From contig JACGWO010000012.1 in the NCBI GenBank assembly GCA_034509735.1, positions 24,891,188 to 24,955,187 on the forward strand: a stretch of 64,000 nucleotides of DNA. The letters run 5' to 3'. Both the position numbers and the translations under genes were made by a program. The stretch comes from Sesamum alatum (lineage: Eukaryota > Streptophyta > Magnoliopsida > Lamiales > Pedaliaceae). Shown in pieces: positions 34,536 to 44,800 of this stretch (the stretch's first letter is position 1; the number at the start of each line of letters is the position of its first letter). The notes below the pieces were generated by a model. That model did no database searches. It saw only the letters and a list, made by a program, of their open reading frames with translations, and was not told the DNA's origin.

Positions 34536-35345
34536 GAGTATGTTTGGTTAGAGGGAAAAGTGGAAGTATAGGAGAAGTGGAATTAAAAGAGAATGTATAA
34601 GAAAAAGTTTAGTGTTTGGTTTGGAGGAGTAGATGGAAGAGAAGTAAAACTGGATGTATATGGAACCCCTCCGGAATCCAATTTCGTTTCGGTCTGAAAT
34701 TGAGCGGAAAAGTGGAAGTATATAAGGCCAAAAAGACAAAAAAATACATATTTTATTTTTATTTACTCTATTGCCCATATATATATATATTTTTCTTTAA
34801 TTCTTTTCTCCTTCCCGCTGATAATACCGTACATAACCGTCAGAGAAAAGAAAACTAAATTGTTGGGAAAACTAGTACGTCGAAGTCAACAATCCGGTAA
34901 AATACTTTGCATTTGCAATTTTTAGAATTTTTTATTACTAATTTGCTATTAACGCCGCCAACACTTGTAATTTTTATTTTATTTAAATTGAATAATTTAG
35001 AATAAATGAACAATATTCGTTTTGATTAATATTTTTATTAATAAAAAAAATTATTGTTCTTGTTTGGTATATTTTTTTATTAATAAGGTTTTAAAATATT
35101 TGATATTAGTATAATATTAACTTGTTTATTTTCTAATACAAAATGAAGGGAAAAGGTTAAACTGTAAAATTACAAAAATTATTATTTTCTTATCAATCTA
35201 ATTTTCTCGTACCAAACAAGGGAAAGTATTTGAGATTTACTACCCTTCCAATCCTACCAAACAACTTGAAGGATAACTATTATCTCCTTTCCTTCCCCCT
35301 CCCCCTTTCACTTCCCCTTTCCTCTCATTTGAAATAAACGGACCC
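34536..35345. mobile_element. Tourist-like (PIF/Harbinger) MITE, copy B, with TTA target duplication
   Basis: It starts GAGTATGTTTGGTTAGAGGG and ends ATTTGAAATAAACGGACCC. It is flanked on both sides by TTA (34533-34535 and 35346-35348), as made by PIF/Harbinger elements. It is inverted relative to copy A at 30223-30870, and the pair brackets the CACTA element. Confidence 0.78.
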
Positions 35346-35349
35346 TTAG

Positions 35350-35655
35350 TTTCTGAGCCAAACACTCAGTTCAATTAATTTATCATATCTCATGAAGAAA
35401 ACAATACCAATGAATGTACACAAATTCTGTCAATTTTCACATTTTTGTAGTCTTTTTCTATTTTATTATAGGGTACTTTTAACTCTACTAAATAAATTAA
35501 ATTCAGATTTAATTATGTAAATAATGTCAAAAGTAATTTATGAGAATTAATAAGTACATTATTTTACATAATTATCCCTTAAAAAACAGTATGATACGCT
35601 TAATTTAAGCAAATCAAAAAAAGAAAGTAACTTTCTTAGGGATAAAACACTTTTA
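35350..35655. other. AT-rich spacer downstream of SKU5-like copy 2
   Basis: Nothing recognised. The boundary of the 2-kb duplication lies at about 35656. Confidence 0.35.
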
Positions 35656-35728
35656 TAGATCATATTGAATATAGATATAGATAGATAGAATATAGACTAA
35701 GCAGCTCATAGCTTCTTCTTCTTCTTCT

Positions 35729-37396
35729 TCAAGTGTATGGAGCAGGCTTGGGCAGAGCCTCAACGATACCGCAGAGCTGTTGAGTTTCAGGCAGTGAGTA
35801 CTCATCCCTCAATGAGCGTGCTTCGGAGACTACGCTCAAGTAGAGTTGTTGTCCCAAATAGGCTCTCTCGCGCATCTCCGACCTCAAGTTCCACATACCC
35901 GCATTGTCCAATGTGGTCATCACTGCAGCCCATGAGTTGGGATAGACCTGAATGGTGCACCTGCTCACTGCATCCAACAAGTTGTAGTTCTTCCTCTTCT
36001 CGGGGCTCCACCTCCCGGGCTCTATCGCCACCGCAAAGAAGGAGAATCCATCCAAATGCCAGGTTTGGATGGTCTTCTCGAGGTTCTCGAAGATGATCTC
36101 CACAAAGTTCCTGTATGTTCCATTCACCACATTGGGAGCCACTTCCACTTTGTTGCCCTCTTGAGGCTCGTCCTTCATTAGATTGTAGGTGAATACTTTA
36201 TCAGCCACGCCGTAGTACTCTGCCAACTTCAATGGGGTCTCTGTGTCCACATGCGACACACCGTTGATTCCAAATCTGAGCTTTCCGTTGGAGGAAGAGC
36301 GAGTGTTAACAAGCTTGATGGTGCGGGTGATGTTGATCTTCCCGTACTTGTAGGAACCTTGTGGGTTGGGACGTGCAGCATTGGATGTGAGATTCCACCT
36401 GAAGGAGCGGAACTGGCTGATGGACCAAGCAATGCCCTTGGTGTTCTCAGGTGGTGGTGGTGGGAGCTCAGGTGATGCAGGCCCGTTTCCATTAGCATAA
36501 CGAATGACAGCCACAGTTGAGAGAGGATGTTGTGCGAACCTGCTGGACGCCACGAAGTAGTAGTCCTTGGGGGTTTGATCAGCTGTCACCAGCACGGACA
36601 TGCATTGCCCAACATGGAGGTCCAGGGAGTCGTAGACGTTCTGCACAGTGTGGGATCCCTCCATTTCGACCACCTTCATGGTATGACCTTGGATTCTGAA
36701 GTTGACGGACAGCCTGAGGCCCACGTTGCAAACCCTGAGTCTGTAAGTCTTGCCAGCCTCAAAAGTGAAAAGGGGCTTAGCATTGGCGTCGCCTACCTTG
36801 TTGGATTGGCCATTGATTTGGATGCCATCAGGCCTGCCGATGGAGCGACCAGAATCGAGAATGTTCTTTAGGGACTTGTGGCCCTTGTTGTACCAATCCC
36901 CAAGAAGAACAGCATACTCATCGGCAGGCTTGTCAAAGGGGATGGGGATAAGGTTTCGGTTGTGGATCTTGATCATACCTATACCACCAGAGGCCCTGTG
37001 GAGAGCGGTGGTAGGAAAGTAGAAGTAGGTTCCGATCTGGTCCTTGACCTGGAAGCGATAGGTGTAGTTCTTCCCTGGGAGGATGGGGCACATAGCGCCG
37101 GGAGTGCCATCCTGCCAAGAATTCTTCCTCTGTTGGACACCAGCCCAAGTCAGGAGAATAGGCTCGTCGAGTTGGTTGAAGACATTAACAACGATGTTGT
37201 TGTTAGAGGTACAGTTGATGACAGGGCCAGGGAACTGACCATTGATAAGAATGCCCTGCTGGGGGACGCCAAGAGGTGCAATGGTGCCATATGTGATCTT
37301 CCATTCGTGTTCAAGAGTAGGGTCACCTGCAATGACACAGGTGGCCGAGAAGCACAGAAACAACACGGCAAAGATCATCTTGGTGTTGAACACCAT
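35729..37396 (-). CDS. SKU5-similar multicopper-oxidase-like protein, copy 2
   Basis: Intronless, 555 residues, identical to copy 1 except Phe16 and Leu439. By eye I count roughly 30 nucleotide differences between the two coding regions, of which only these two change the protein. Both copies therefore look to be under purifying selection or kept alike by gene conversion. Domain layout and the missing copper ligands are as in copy 1. Homology extends about 270 bp upstream and 70 bp downstream (35656-37664), so the promoter was duplicated too, including the TATAAAAG box. One visible promoter difference is a T-run of about 18 bases at 37440-37457, shorter in copy 1. Role by family: pollen-tube wall or plasma-membrane glycoprotein. 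Confidence 0.93.
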   Translation of the reverse strand: MVFNTKMIFAVLFLCFSATCVIAGDPTLEHEWKITYGTIAPLGVPQQGILINGQFPGPVINCTSNNNIVVNVFNQLDEPILLTWAGVQQRKNSWQDGTPGAMCPILPGKNYTYRFQVKDQIGTYFYFPTTALHRASGGIGMIKIHNRNLIPIPFDKPADEYAVLLGDWYNKGHKSLKNILDSGRSIGRPDGIQINGQSNKVGDANAKPLFTFEAGKTYRLRVCNVGLRLSVNFRIQGHTMKVVEMEGSHTVQNVYDSLDLHVGQCMSVLVTADQTPKDYYFVASSRFAQHPLSTVAVIRYANGNGPASPELPPPPPENTKGIAWSISQFRSFRWNLTSNAARPNPQGSYKYGKINITRTIKLVNTRSSSNGKLRFGINGVSHVDTETPLKLAEYYGVADKVFTYNLMKDEPQEGNKVEVAPNVVNGTYRNFVEIIFENLEKTIQTWHLDGFSFFAVAIEPGRWSPEKRKNYNLLDAVSRCTIQVYPNSWAAVMTTLDNAGMWNLRSEMRERAYLGQQLYLSVVSEARSLRDEYSLPETQQLCGIVEALPKPAPYT

Positions 37397-37554
37397 GGCT
37401 CTGCAGAATCAGAAGAAGTTGTTTTAGTCCTTTTTCTGATTTTTTTTTTTTTTTTTTAGGCTTGCCAAGAAGAAGAGGAAGTTATTGAGAATGTCTTCTT
37501 CTGGCAAGAGACCTTTTTATTTTTGTTTGATGTATTTGTGAATGAACAAATAGG

Positions 37555-37562
37555 CTTTTATA
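37555..37562 (-). promoter_or_regulatory. TATA box of SKU5-like copy 2
   Basis: TATAAAAG on the minus strand, about 160 bases before the ATG at 37396. It is the counterpart of 26080-26087. Confidence 0.55.
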
Positions 37563-37885
37563 GGGAGAAGGATTCGCATATGTCGGATCTGGTTATCAGA
37601 ATCATGGCTCATTTCTATTCATTCCTCACTTCTCGGCCTGCTATTTGTTTTCCTGCCTCTCCTTTCCATTGATGTAGATTAGTTTTTATAAATTACTAAT
37701 TACCCTTTTCGAGATTACATTGATAAAATATTGTCGCAGTGTTTTTTTTTAAAAAAAAAAGTACTATTTTTGTTTGAACATTTTTCTACCACATATCATA
37801 TCACATATGAACATTTTTTGTGGGTTTAGATCTATTTCCACTAATCTTTCGCTACACTATTAATGAGCACGACTTAGACATCGTG

Positions 37886-38482
37886 CACTGCAAAAAATAT
37901 AATATTTAATTATGGTTAATTGTCCTTGTTTATTAAATAATTATAGCAAATAGTCATTGACCATGGTCACGCAACGGTTACCAGCCGTGGTTCTTGCGCG
38001 AGTGGCTAAAATATTTGACATGGCTAAAAGTCATAGCGAATATTTTACAACGGATTTTTAGCCGTTTCAAATAAAATTGTCAATGGTGGAAAAGTTAATT
38101 TTTGCATCAATTTTTATTTAAACGTAGTTAATATTAGTTATTTACCATGATTTTTAGCCATAATCATTAAAAATGGAGTCAAAAGTGATTTTTTTTTCTA
38201 GTTGTGGTAAATCAATATTATAACCATAGTCGAACAAAATTATTGCGAAAACTTAAACTTTTACCACGGTAAATCAATATTTTACCATATTTTTTAGCTA
38301 TAGCCAAAATATTTAACTTGGTTTTAGCTATAGCTGATATTTTAGCCTCATTTGCAGAAACAACTGCTAATGATCGTTGTGTGGGAGCATGATTAATTTC
38401 TATTTGCCACGATCTTTTTTATTTTATTTTTTTGTTTTACCATAGTAATGAGCTATAGTTAAAAATCGTATTTCTTCTAGTG
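37886..38482. mobile_element. Small CACTA-like non-autonomous element
   Basis: The left end CACTGCAAAAAATATAAT and the right end, reversed, CACTAGAAGAAATACGAT agree over about 26 of 36 terminal positions. The body repeats TTTAGCCGT, GGCTAAAAGTCATAGC and TTTACCA-type motifs on both strands. The 3-bp flanks (GTG, TCC) do not match. Related fragments are at 30035, 42414 and about 43190. Confidence 0.65.
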
Positions 38483-38489
38483 TCCAAAG

Positions 38490-38875
38490 CCCAATCAAGG
38501 CCAGATCGGCTAAATAAATTGGGCCACGATGAATGTACAAATTGGGCTGGATACAGCCTGATGGTTACTAAACATAACTACAGGTTGAAGACAATCAAAT
38601 TAAGATATGATCTGATGAGAAAAATATGTAAAGGTTTGTTTTATTTTTTCTATTGATGATATTTATTGTGCTGTTGGGAAAAAAAAACATCTAAGTTATG
38701 AAACAAACAAAGAACGAAAATGAACATTGTACAAGTCAAAGAATTTCAATTCATGATTAATTTATATCATAAATGAATGAAAAGAATGAAAAAAAAAAAT
38801 AACATTTGATGAATAAAACTGCACTATACATCTAGTGAGTGGGTGGACAAATTGATGACCAAAACCATCAAGTTG
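38490..38875. other. Spacer downstream of the NAC pseudogene
   Basis: No gene seen; AT-rich, containing A-runs at 38680 and 38790. Confidence 0.35.
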
Positions 38876-39387
38876 TGGATCACCAAAACCCTAGTGACTT
38901 CATCGTTGCAATAACGTGATCATTACCATTGTCGGATAATCCGATCAGGCTCATTTGTTCCTGACCAGCATTTTCAACTTCTCGATGTGCTTGCAAGAAG
39001 GCTTCGACCTCACGATCAAAATTGTTGTGGTTTAACGATGAAATGTTGGTTGATTCTTGATTCCAATTGTTTTCGAAGATTCCATCGTCTGTGTATTGTT
39101 GGTGAGCATGATCTTCTTCTTCGTCAACATGGTCAAGACTCTTTCTCTTCTTTTCTCTTCTGTTTTTGTAACTCTTACATAGAACCCATTCGTTTAACAA
39201 CATTATATAAGACCAACATAATTGTTATATTATATGGCTCATGACCTTTTCGGGAGGCCCAAGCCCACTAGTGCCACAACACCCTTCACATGGATGGCCC
39301 AAGAGGGCCAAGACCAACTCCAACCAAGGCCCAATCTATTGATCCAGCCCACTCTTGACCCGACCAGGTAACCACTACTTATACTTC

Positions 39388-39410
39388 TAACCCTAACCCT
39401 AACCCTAATC
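39388..39410. repeat. Telomere-like (CCCTAA)3 tract
   Basis: Three tandem CCCTAA units (TAACCCTAACCCTAACCCTAA) within the NAC intron. The six-base unit differs from the usual plant CCCTAAA. It may be an interstitial telomere-like repeat or a telo-box of captured 5'-leader DNA, since a CT-rich leader-like stretch follows. Confidence 0.75.
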
Positions 39411-39599
39411 AAACTAAGTGCCTCCTCTCTTCCTCTTCTTAATTGACTCTTCGTCCTCTGGTGCCTCTCTCTCTAATATCTCTCTGGTTTCTCTCTTCAC
39501 CATTAATCATGGCATCGGAACTTGGATCCGTCGTCTCTTTCCCCACTCACCCGCAGAGCTCAACCCCTATAAAAGGTTTCATATCTCTCTTGAGATATA

Positions 39600-39706
39600 A
39601 CATATTTGGAAAACATGTTTTATGGGACTAAAACAACCACCTACCTAAGTTGTATTACCAAAATAAATAATGTCCTAATCTTACGGGACCAAAAAAGTAT
39701 TTTGCC
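39600..39706. mobile_element. Half copy of fold-back element (GGGCAAAATGC family)
   Basis: It matches the right half of 44931-45243: TTTTATGGGACTAAAACAACC, ACCTAAGTTGTATTACCAAAA, TTACGGGACCAAAAAAGTAT. The left half is absent. Confidence 0.6.
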
Positions 39707-40449
39707 CTATCAATTCCTTACATGACTTATTCCAACATGTACACGTATGTATGAGTATATGCATGCATGATCATTTTAATTAATTACATACGTGCATAGA
39801 ACTTGTGCCATGAATGCGTGTGTGATCCTTCTGCTCTTTGGTCAAGTATTCATGCAATTTTCATTCTTTTTTAACTCCTCCTGGATGTCTTTCCACACAA
39901 AAGTTCAACACCCTCTTCAACTCTATCACCTCGTCGGTGTACTCCACTACTTGTGTATCTTTTTCGATGGCCTTCCAGTAGCCGTTGCCGGCTGTCCTTT
40001 CCGGTTGTTGCCCCTTGAGGTACTTTCGGCTTCTTGACGTGAAGAAGTACCACTCTCCTCAATCTTTCTTCAATTTCTCATGCATCATGCACACGCGCAC
40101 ACACACACACATGTACAGATTAATAAGGGCACGCGCGCAGTAAGAAATTAAAGGATCTTGATACAAAGAAAATAACAAGAAAGTGGAATTAATGTTCGAG
40201 AACTACTTACCAATGAGTTCCTCAAGGCCGGGTTGGTACAATTCTACGTCAATAAAAAGCTTCCCAAACCCACGTGGTAGTGATCTGATGACGGGCTTGT
40301 GTTTTAGGTAAACTCCGACAAGTTCCACGTCGGTGGGGAGAAACCTCATGCCCGGAGGTACAGGTTCTGACAATATTCGCTCGTAATCGCAGATCATAAG
40401 GTTGTAATACTCCGGAGGGCGGCGGACTAATGGCTGCTCCTCCATTGGT

Positions 40450-41398
40450 CTGTGGTGGTTGTGCGGTGGTGGTGTATACAGGCTTTGGTGGGTGGACGAT
40501 GACGTTGATGATTTAGTTAATTATGGTTGAATTAGGAGAGGATTTTTCGACTTTGTTGAATTTTAAGAATGTAGGAGAGAAAACTATATATGTGGATGTT
40601 TATTATGGGAAATTTTTCATTTGGGTTTATTTCTATTTTTGACGTTTTAATTATAAGTTAATTGAAATTTTTGTTTTGTAATTTAGTCTTTTATATTGTT
40701 AAAATTGTAAAAGAGTCTTGAATATTTTTAATTTTTGCGAATTAAGTAAAAATAATTAATTATTACTCTCTCTAGGTATGTTAAAAATAATACCTTTTCA
40801 ATTTTGAAAATTACAAATTCATCCTCGAAGATATCTTGATTGGGCAAAAATTAAAATCCTACCCAAGGGCGAAATAGGTAGGTAATATAATTTTTTTGGG
40901 CTGACATCAGCAACAAATGTTAGTTTGACCAATGAATCAGGCAATTTGTCATAGGTACAAAACCAATTAGAAATTTTATGTAATTTTGATAGGGGGAATT
41001 TATAAATTCCCATAGTAGGAGGGAAGAATAGTGTAATTAATTCAAAAACATAATACTATTCTGGCATAATTATATTTTCAGTCATCTGTTTTATGAAATT
41101 TTCAAAATGATTTCAAAATTAGAAAAATTCAACACATTTATTCCTATGCTTTATGGGATCTTCTAAAATGATCCTAAAATTAAGAAAACGCGACACATTG
41201 AGTCTTCCATTTTACAGGATTTATGGGACTAACGTGTTGAATTTTCTCAATTTTGAGATTATTTTGAAAATCTCGTAAAATAGAGAACTAAAAGTGTTAA
41301 ACCCCTATCGTTGGGACTAAAATCGCAATATCTCCTACTATTCTTCTTTAAATCCTATTTTATTTTCTATTTCATTTAACATAAACACGCCATACAGG

Positions 41399-41443
<45 letters not shown>

Positions 41444-41460
41444 TGGCTGTTGATGTGCTG
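40450..41460. other. Intergenic DNA between NAC pseudogene and B3 gene
   Basis: No gene. The first 100 bp is the presumptive NAC promoter. 41080-41310 has inverted phrases (TTTTGAAATCATTTTGAAAA-type) that look like another fold-back remnant. Confidence 0.35.
41402..41440. repeat. (GA)n microsatellite
   Basis: About 19 GA units upstream of the two-B3 gene, about 450 bp before its ATG. Confidence 0.95.
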
Positions 41461-41465
41461 CTGAC

Positions 41466-41793
41466 GGGAAAAATGCAATTTACGTTTCATAACTTATCCC
41501 ATTTATGATTTTAGGCCCATTATTTTATGACTCAATAAATTTAATCCCACAAGTCCAAAAAAATTGCAATTGCGTTCTCAAACACTTTCCGTTAAATTGT
41601 TAACAGATAAACCGTTAACTTAAGAAACAAAATTAACGGAACATGTGCTTGGCACGTGCACTTTCCATTAATAAGTTAACCGTAAGTGCTAATGGGATGC
41701 AAATTATAATTTTTTTGAACTTGTGAGACTAAATTTATTAAATCGTAAAATAATAGAACCAAAATCATAAATAACGTAAATTGCAATTTCACC
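41466..41793. mobile_element. Fold-back MITE in the promoter of the two-B3 gene
   Basis: It starts GGGAAAAATGCAATTTACG and ends ACGTAAATTGCAATTTCACC. The halves share TTGTGAGACTAAATTTATT / AATAAATTTAATCCCACAAG. Same family as 43886-44257. It ends only 94 bp before the ATG at 41887, so it must supply part of the promoter. Target duplication not clear. Confidence 0.75.
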
Positions 41794-41886
41794 AGCCGTG
41801 GACTAAAGAGTCCAAACTCCAATGGAAGACAAGTAGTCAGTTTAGTATTCTCTGACGGCGTCAATACTCAAAAGACACAAGGGAAA

Positions 41887-44800
41887 ATGGTGAAACGTGG
41901 TAGAGGACGTCCTAAGAAGATTTCCCCCGACAACCTGTAAGTATACACACAAAACCTCATCGTATATATATACGTATATGTATACACCCTTTCTTCTACA
42001 TGGAATACACATACTGTGTGTGTATTATATATATATATATACATATATATTTCTTTGAGGTTGTTCGTTTTTATATATTGTTCTTTACTATGATTCCGCA
42101 GATCAATAGGTTGGTACTAAGTTTGTTTATGGTTTTTTTTTTTTAATCTTATTGGGAAATTAGGGTTTCCCCATAATTAGGGTTTATCTTATCTTAGTAT
42201 GGTATATGGAACCAAAAGACTGACAAAAACATCTTGTAATTGTGATTATAATCGACTCTATGTTTACTCTAACAAGTCAATTAATGTCTTAATTAGTTTG
42301 TTGATCATGTACATTAATTAATCAGTTTCAATGTCTTATATACTAGATTGTTCAAGTATATACATCAAGTTAATTGTTAATGTTATAACCAGATTAATAT
42401 CTTCTAATTATATGCGAAAACTTAAATTTTTAACACAATTAATCAAAATTCATCATAGTTTTTAGTTATGGCCAAAAATATTTTGCCATGATTTCCTCAC
42501 TTACAGAAACAACGGTCAGTGGTTGTTGTGGAGTTGTGGTTAATTTGTATTCGCCACAATTTTTTTCTTTTAACCATAATAATTTAACTGTAGCGAAAAA
42601 TCGTACTTCTTCTTGTGTATATACTTGTAGGCTGAATTAATTTTTACATTTCGTTCTTTCCAATTATAAAGTGAAGGTAATTATACGTAGTAGAACTTTA
42701 ATTACATACCCTTAGAGGTTGTTTGGATGAACTTATGACATTCTTAAAATGTTCTATAATACGTTTGAAAGTTTACAAAATGTTGTTTGATTTTATTTTG
42801 TAAAAAAGAGCTTATAAGATTCAAAAACAATTAAAATATTCGGACTCCTTTAATTAAATCAGTAAGGAGTTCTGAACTTACTTTTAAAATTTTAACAAAT
42901 ACGATCAACTTTGATCGTATTATTTCTAAAATTGTCGGTACTAACATCTTATAATAATCTGGTGCAGAACTGATAGAGGAAAAAGAATGGAGAAATGTGA
43001 AGACATACCTGAGTTCTTCAAAATTTATGTACCTGCCATGTGTACAGACAGCATGGTAAGTAATCTCTCATTCTATTTCTCTTTATTTTTTGCAATTTTC
43101 TTACCATTGTTTAGAACTGAAAATGTCATGTCCTCTCATGAACACAACTCTTTGGACACTCGAAAATAATCACGATAAATCAATATTATTTTTTGTTGCC
43201 AAACATATTTATAATACAGAAACTTACGTTTTGATCAGAGTTAATTAATATATGCATGGTTTTATAGTTCTGACCAAAGTATTTCCCACGGTTCATAACT
43301 ATAACCAGAAATATTTTCCACGACTTTTAGTTATATGACTAATGTTTTAACTGGCGACGCTGTTGAAACAACGGCTATTAGTCGTCGCGCAGAGCGTGTT
43401 AAAATACGATTTTTCACTTTTGATCATGTTAATTTTTTTCTCCAGAGAATTCCTCCAGAATTTATCAAAAAAATTGGTGGAAATATACCCAGAATTGCGA
43501 GGCTGACAAGGGAACCTGGACTGTTGTCTTGGCAAGTTAGTGTAAGCAGAAATGATGAACATTGGTTTCTGGGAGAAGGTTGGGCAGAATTTGTGCAAGA
43601 AAATTCAGTGGAAAATGGTGATTTTCTGACATTTTCTTACGTTGGTAACTCCACATTTTCTGTCAAAGTATTCGGACCAAATGGGTGTAGGAAGAGCATT
43701 GAGGATAGAAGCAGCATCAAATATGGTAAATCAACTGAAAATGATCTCCAAGGGGATGATGGAACATCTGAATCTGGTTAGTTGATGTTTTTATTTTAAT
43801 TATTAAATTGCATTTAACGTCACACAAGTTAGTTTCTTTCCCATTTGGTCCCATTAGTTTTTAACTCATTGTATTGCATCAGATGGGAAAAATTGCAATT
43901 TACGTCCCATAACTTATACCCCATTTGTGATTTTGGTCCTATTATTTTACGACTCAACAAATTTAGTCTCACAAGTCCAAAAAAGTTGTAATTTATGCCC
44001 TATCAACACTTTTCGTTAAATTGTTAATGGATGGACCGTTAACTTAAGAAATAAAGTTAATGTTCCATCTGTTAATAATTTAACGAAAAATGTTAATGGG
44101 ACGTAAATTTCAATCCATTAACAATTTAACGAAAAATGTTAATGGGACGTAAATTGCAATGTCTTTGAACTTATGGGACTAAATTTGTTGAGTCATAAAA
44201 TAATAAGACCAAAATCACAAATAGGGTAAGTTATGGGACGTAAATTGCAACTTCCCCCATCATATGACTCCAAAAAAATTGTAATTCTGATCTCAAGCTT
44301 TAATTCCGTTAAATTTCTAACAAAAATAACCTTAATTCCCCTCAAAAACTTAATATGGAGCTCGTGCCATGCAATATGTGGTGAGTGAAAAATAATGAGA
44401 TCAAAATCGCACGGGAACTAACTTGTGAAATATAAAATGCAATTTTTCGTACTATTTTCTTCTGTTCTTCTCCTCCATTTGTTTCCCTTTTTGGTTCATA
44501 AATATGTGTTGGATATGCAGAGAATTCTAGGAATAGCGGAAGAAATTCAAGTCCGGAACCGGTTGCAGGAAAATCTGTTTGCAGAAATCCTTCTTTCTCA
44601 GTGGTTATGACAAAATATTACTTGAGGAAAGGGTGTCTGGTAAGAAAATCGAACTACATTGTTTTTCATTGTTATTATATATTTACCTCTATTGTTAGCG
44701 TCGGATATACCAACTCGCGAGCCGGCTCGGCTCATCCTGCACCCCTATTAGACACCATATATGGTATTTGTGAAGTGCATTGATTACGGAAAATTGTCAC

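Larger units (their letters stand above)
38880..40445 (-). pseudogene. NAC-domain transcription factor gene, probably decayed
   Basis: Minus strand. Exon 1 (40445-40211) holds NAC subdomains A/B (PGMRFLPTDVELVGVYLK) and ends at a perfect GTAAGT donor. Exon 2 (40057-39792) joins in phase as LIGEWYFFTSRSRKY and continues with RTAGNGYWKAIEK (subdomain C/D) and HPGGVKKE. It then meets a TGA at 39861-39863 exactly where NAC proteins have Trp, after which KLHEYLTKEQKDH carries on in frame. Exon 3 (from about 39203) encodes NEWVLCKSYKNRREKKRK (subdomain E) and an acidic tail ending at 38880. No in-frame AG acceptor is visible before exon 3, and the intron contains foreign-looking sequence. Intact NAC proteins bind DNA as dimers. 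A TGA-to-TGG sequencing error remains possible. Confidence 0.78.

Noticed and set aside
39418..39631. Short ORFs beginning MPPLF and MTLRP, and an ATG at 39510 reading MASELGS
   Set aside because: No domain, and the reading runs into a half MITE at 39600. At best a captured leader fragment; noted as a finding rather than a gene.
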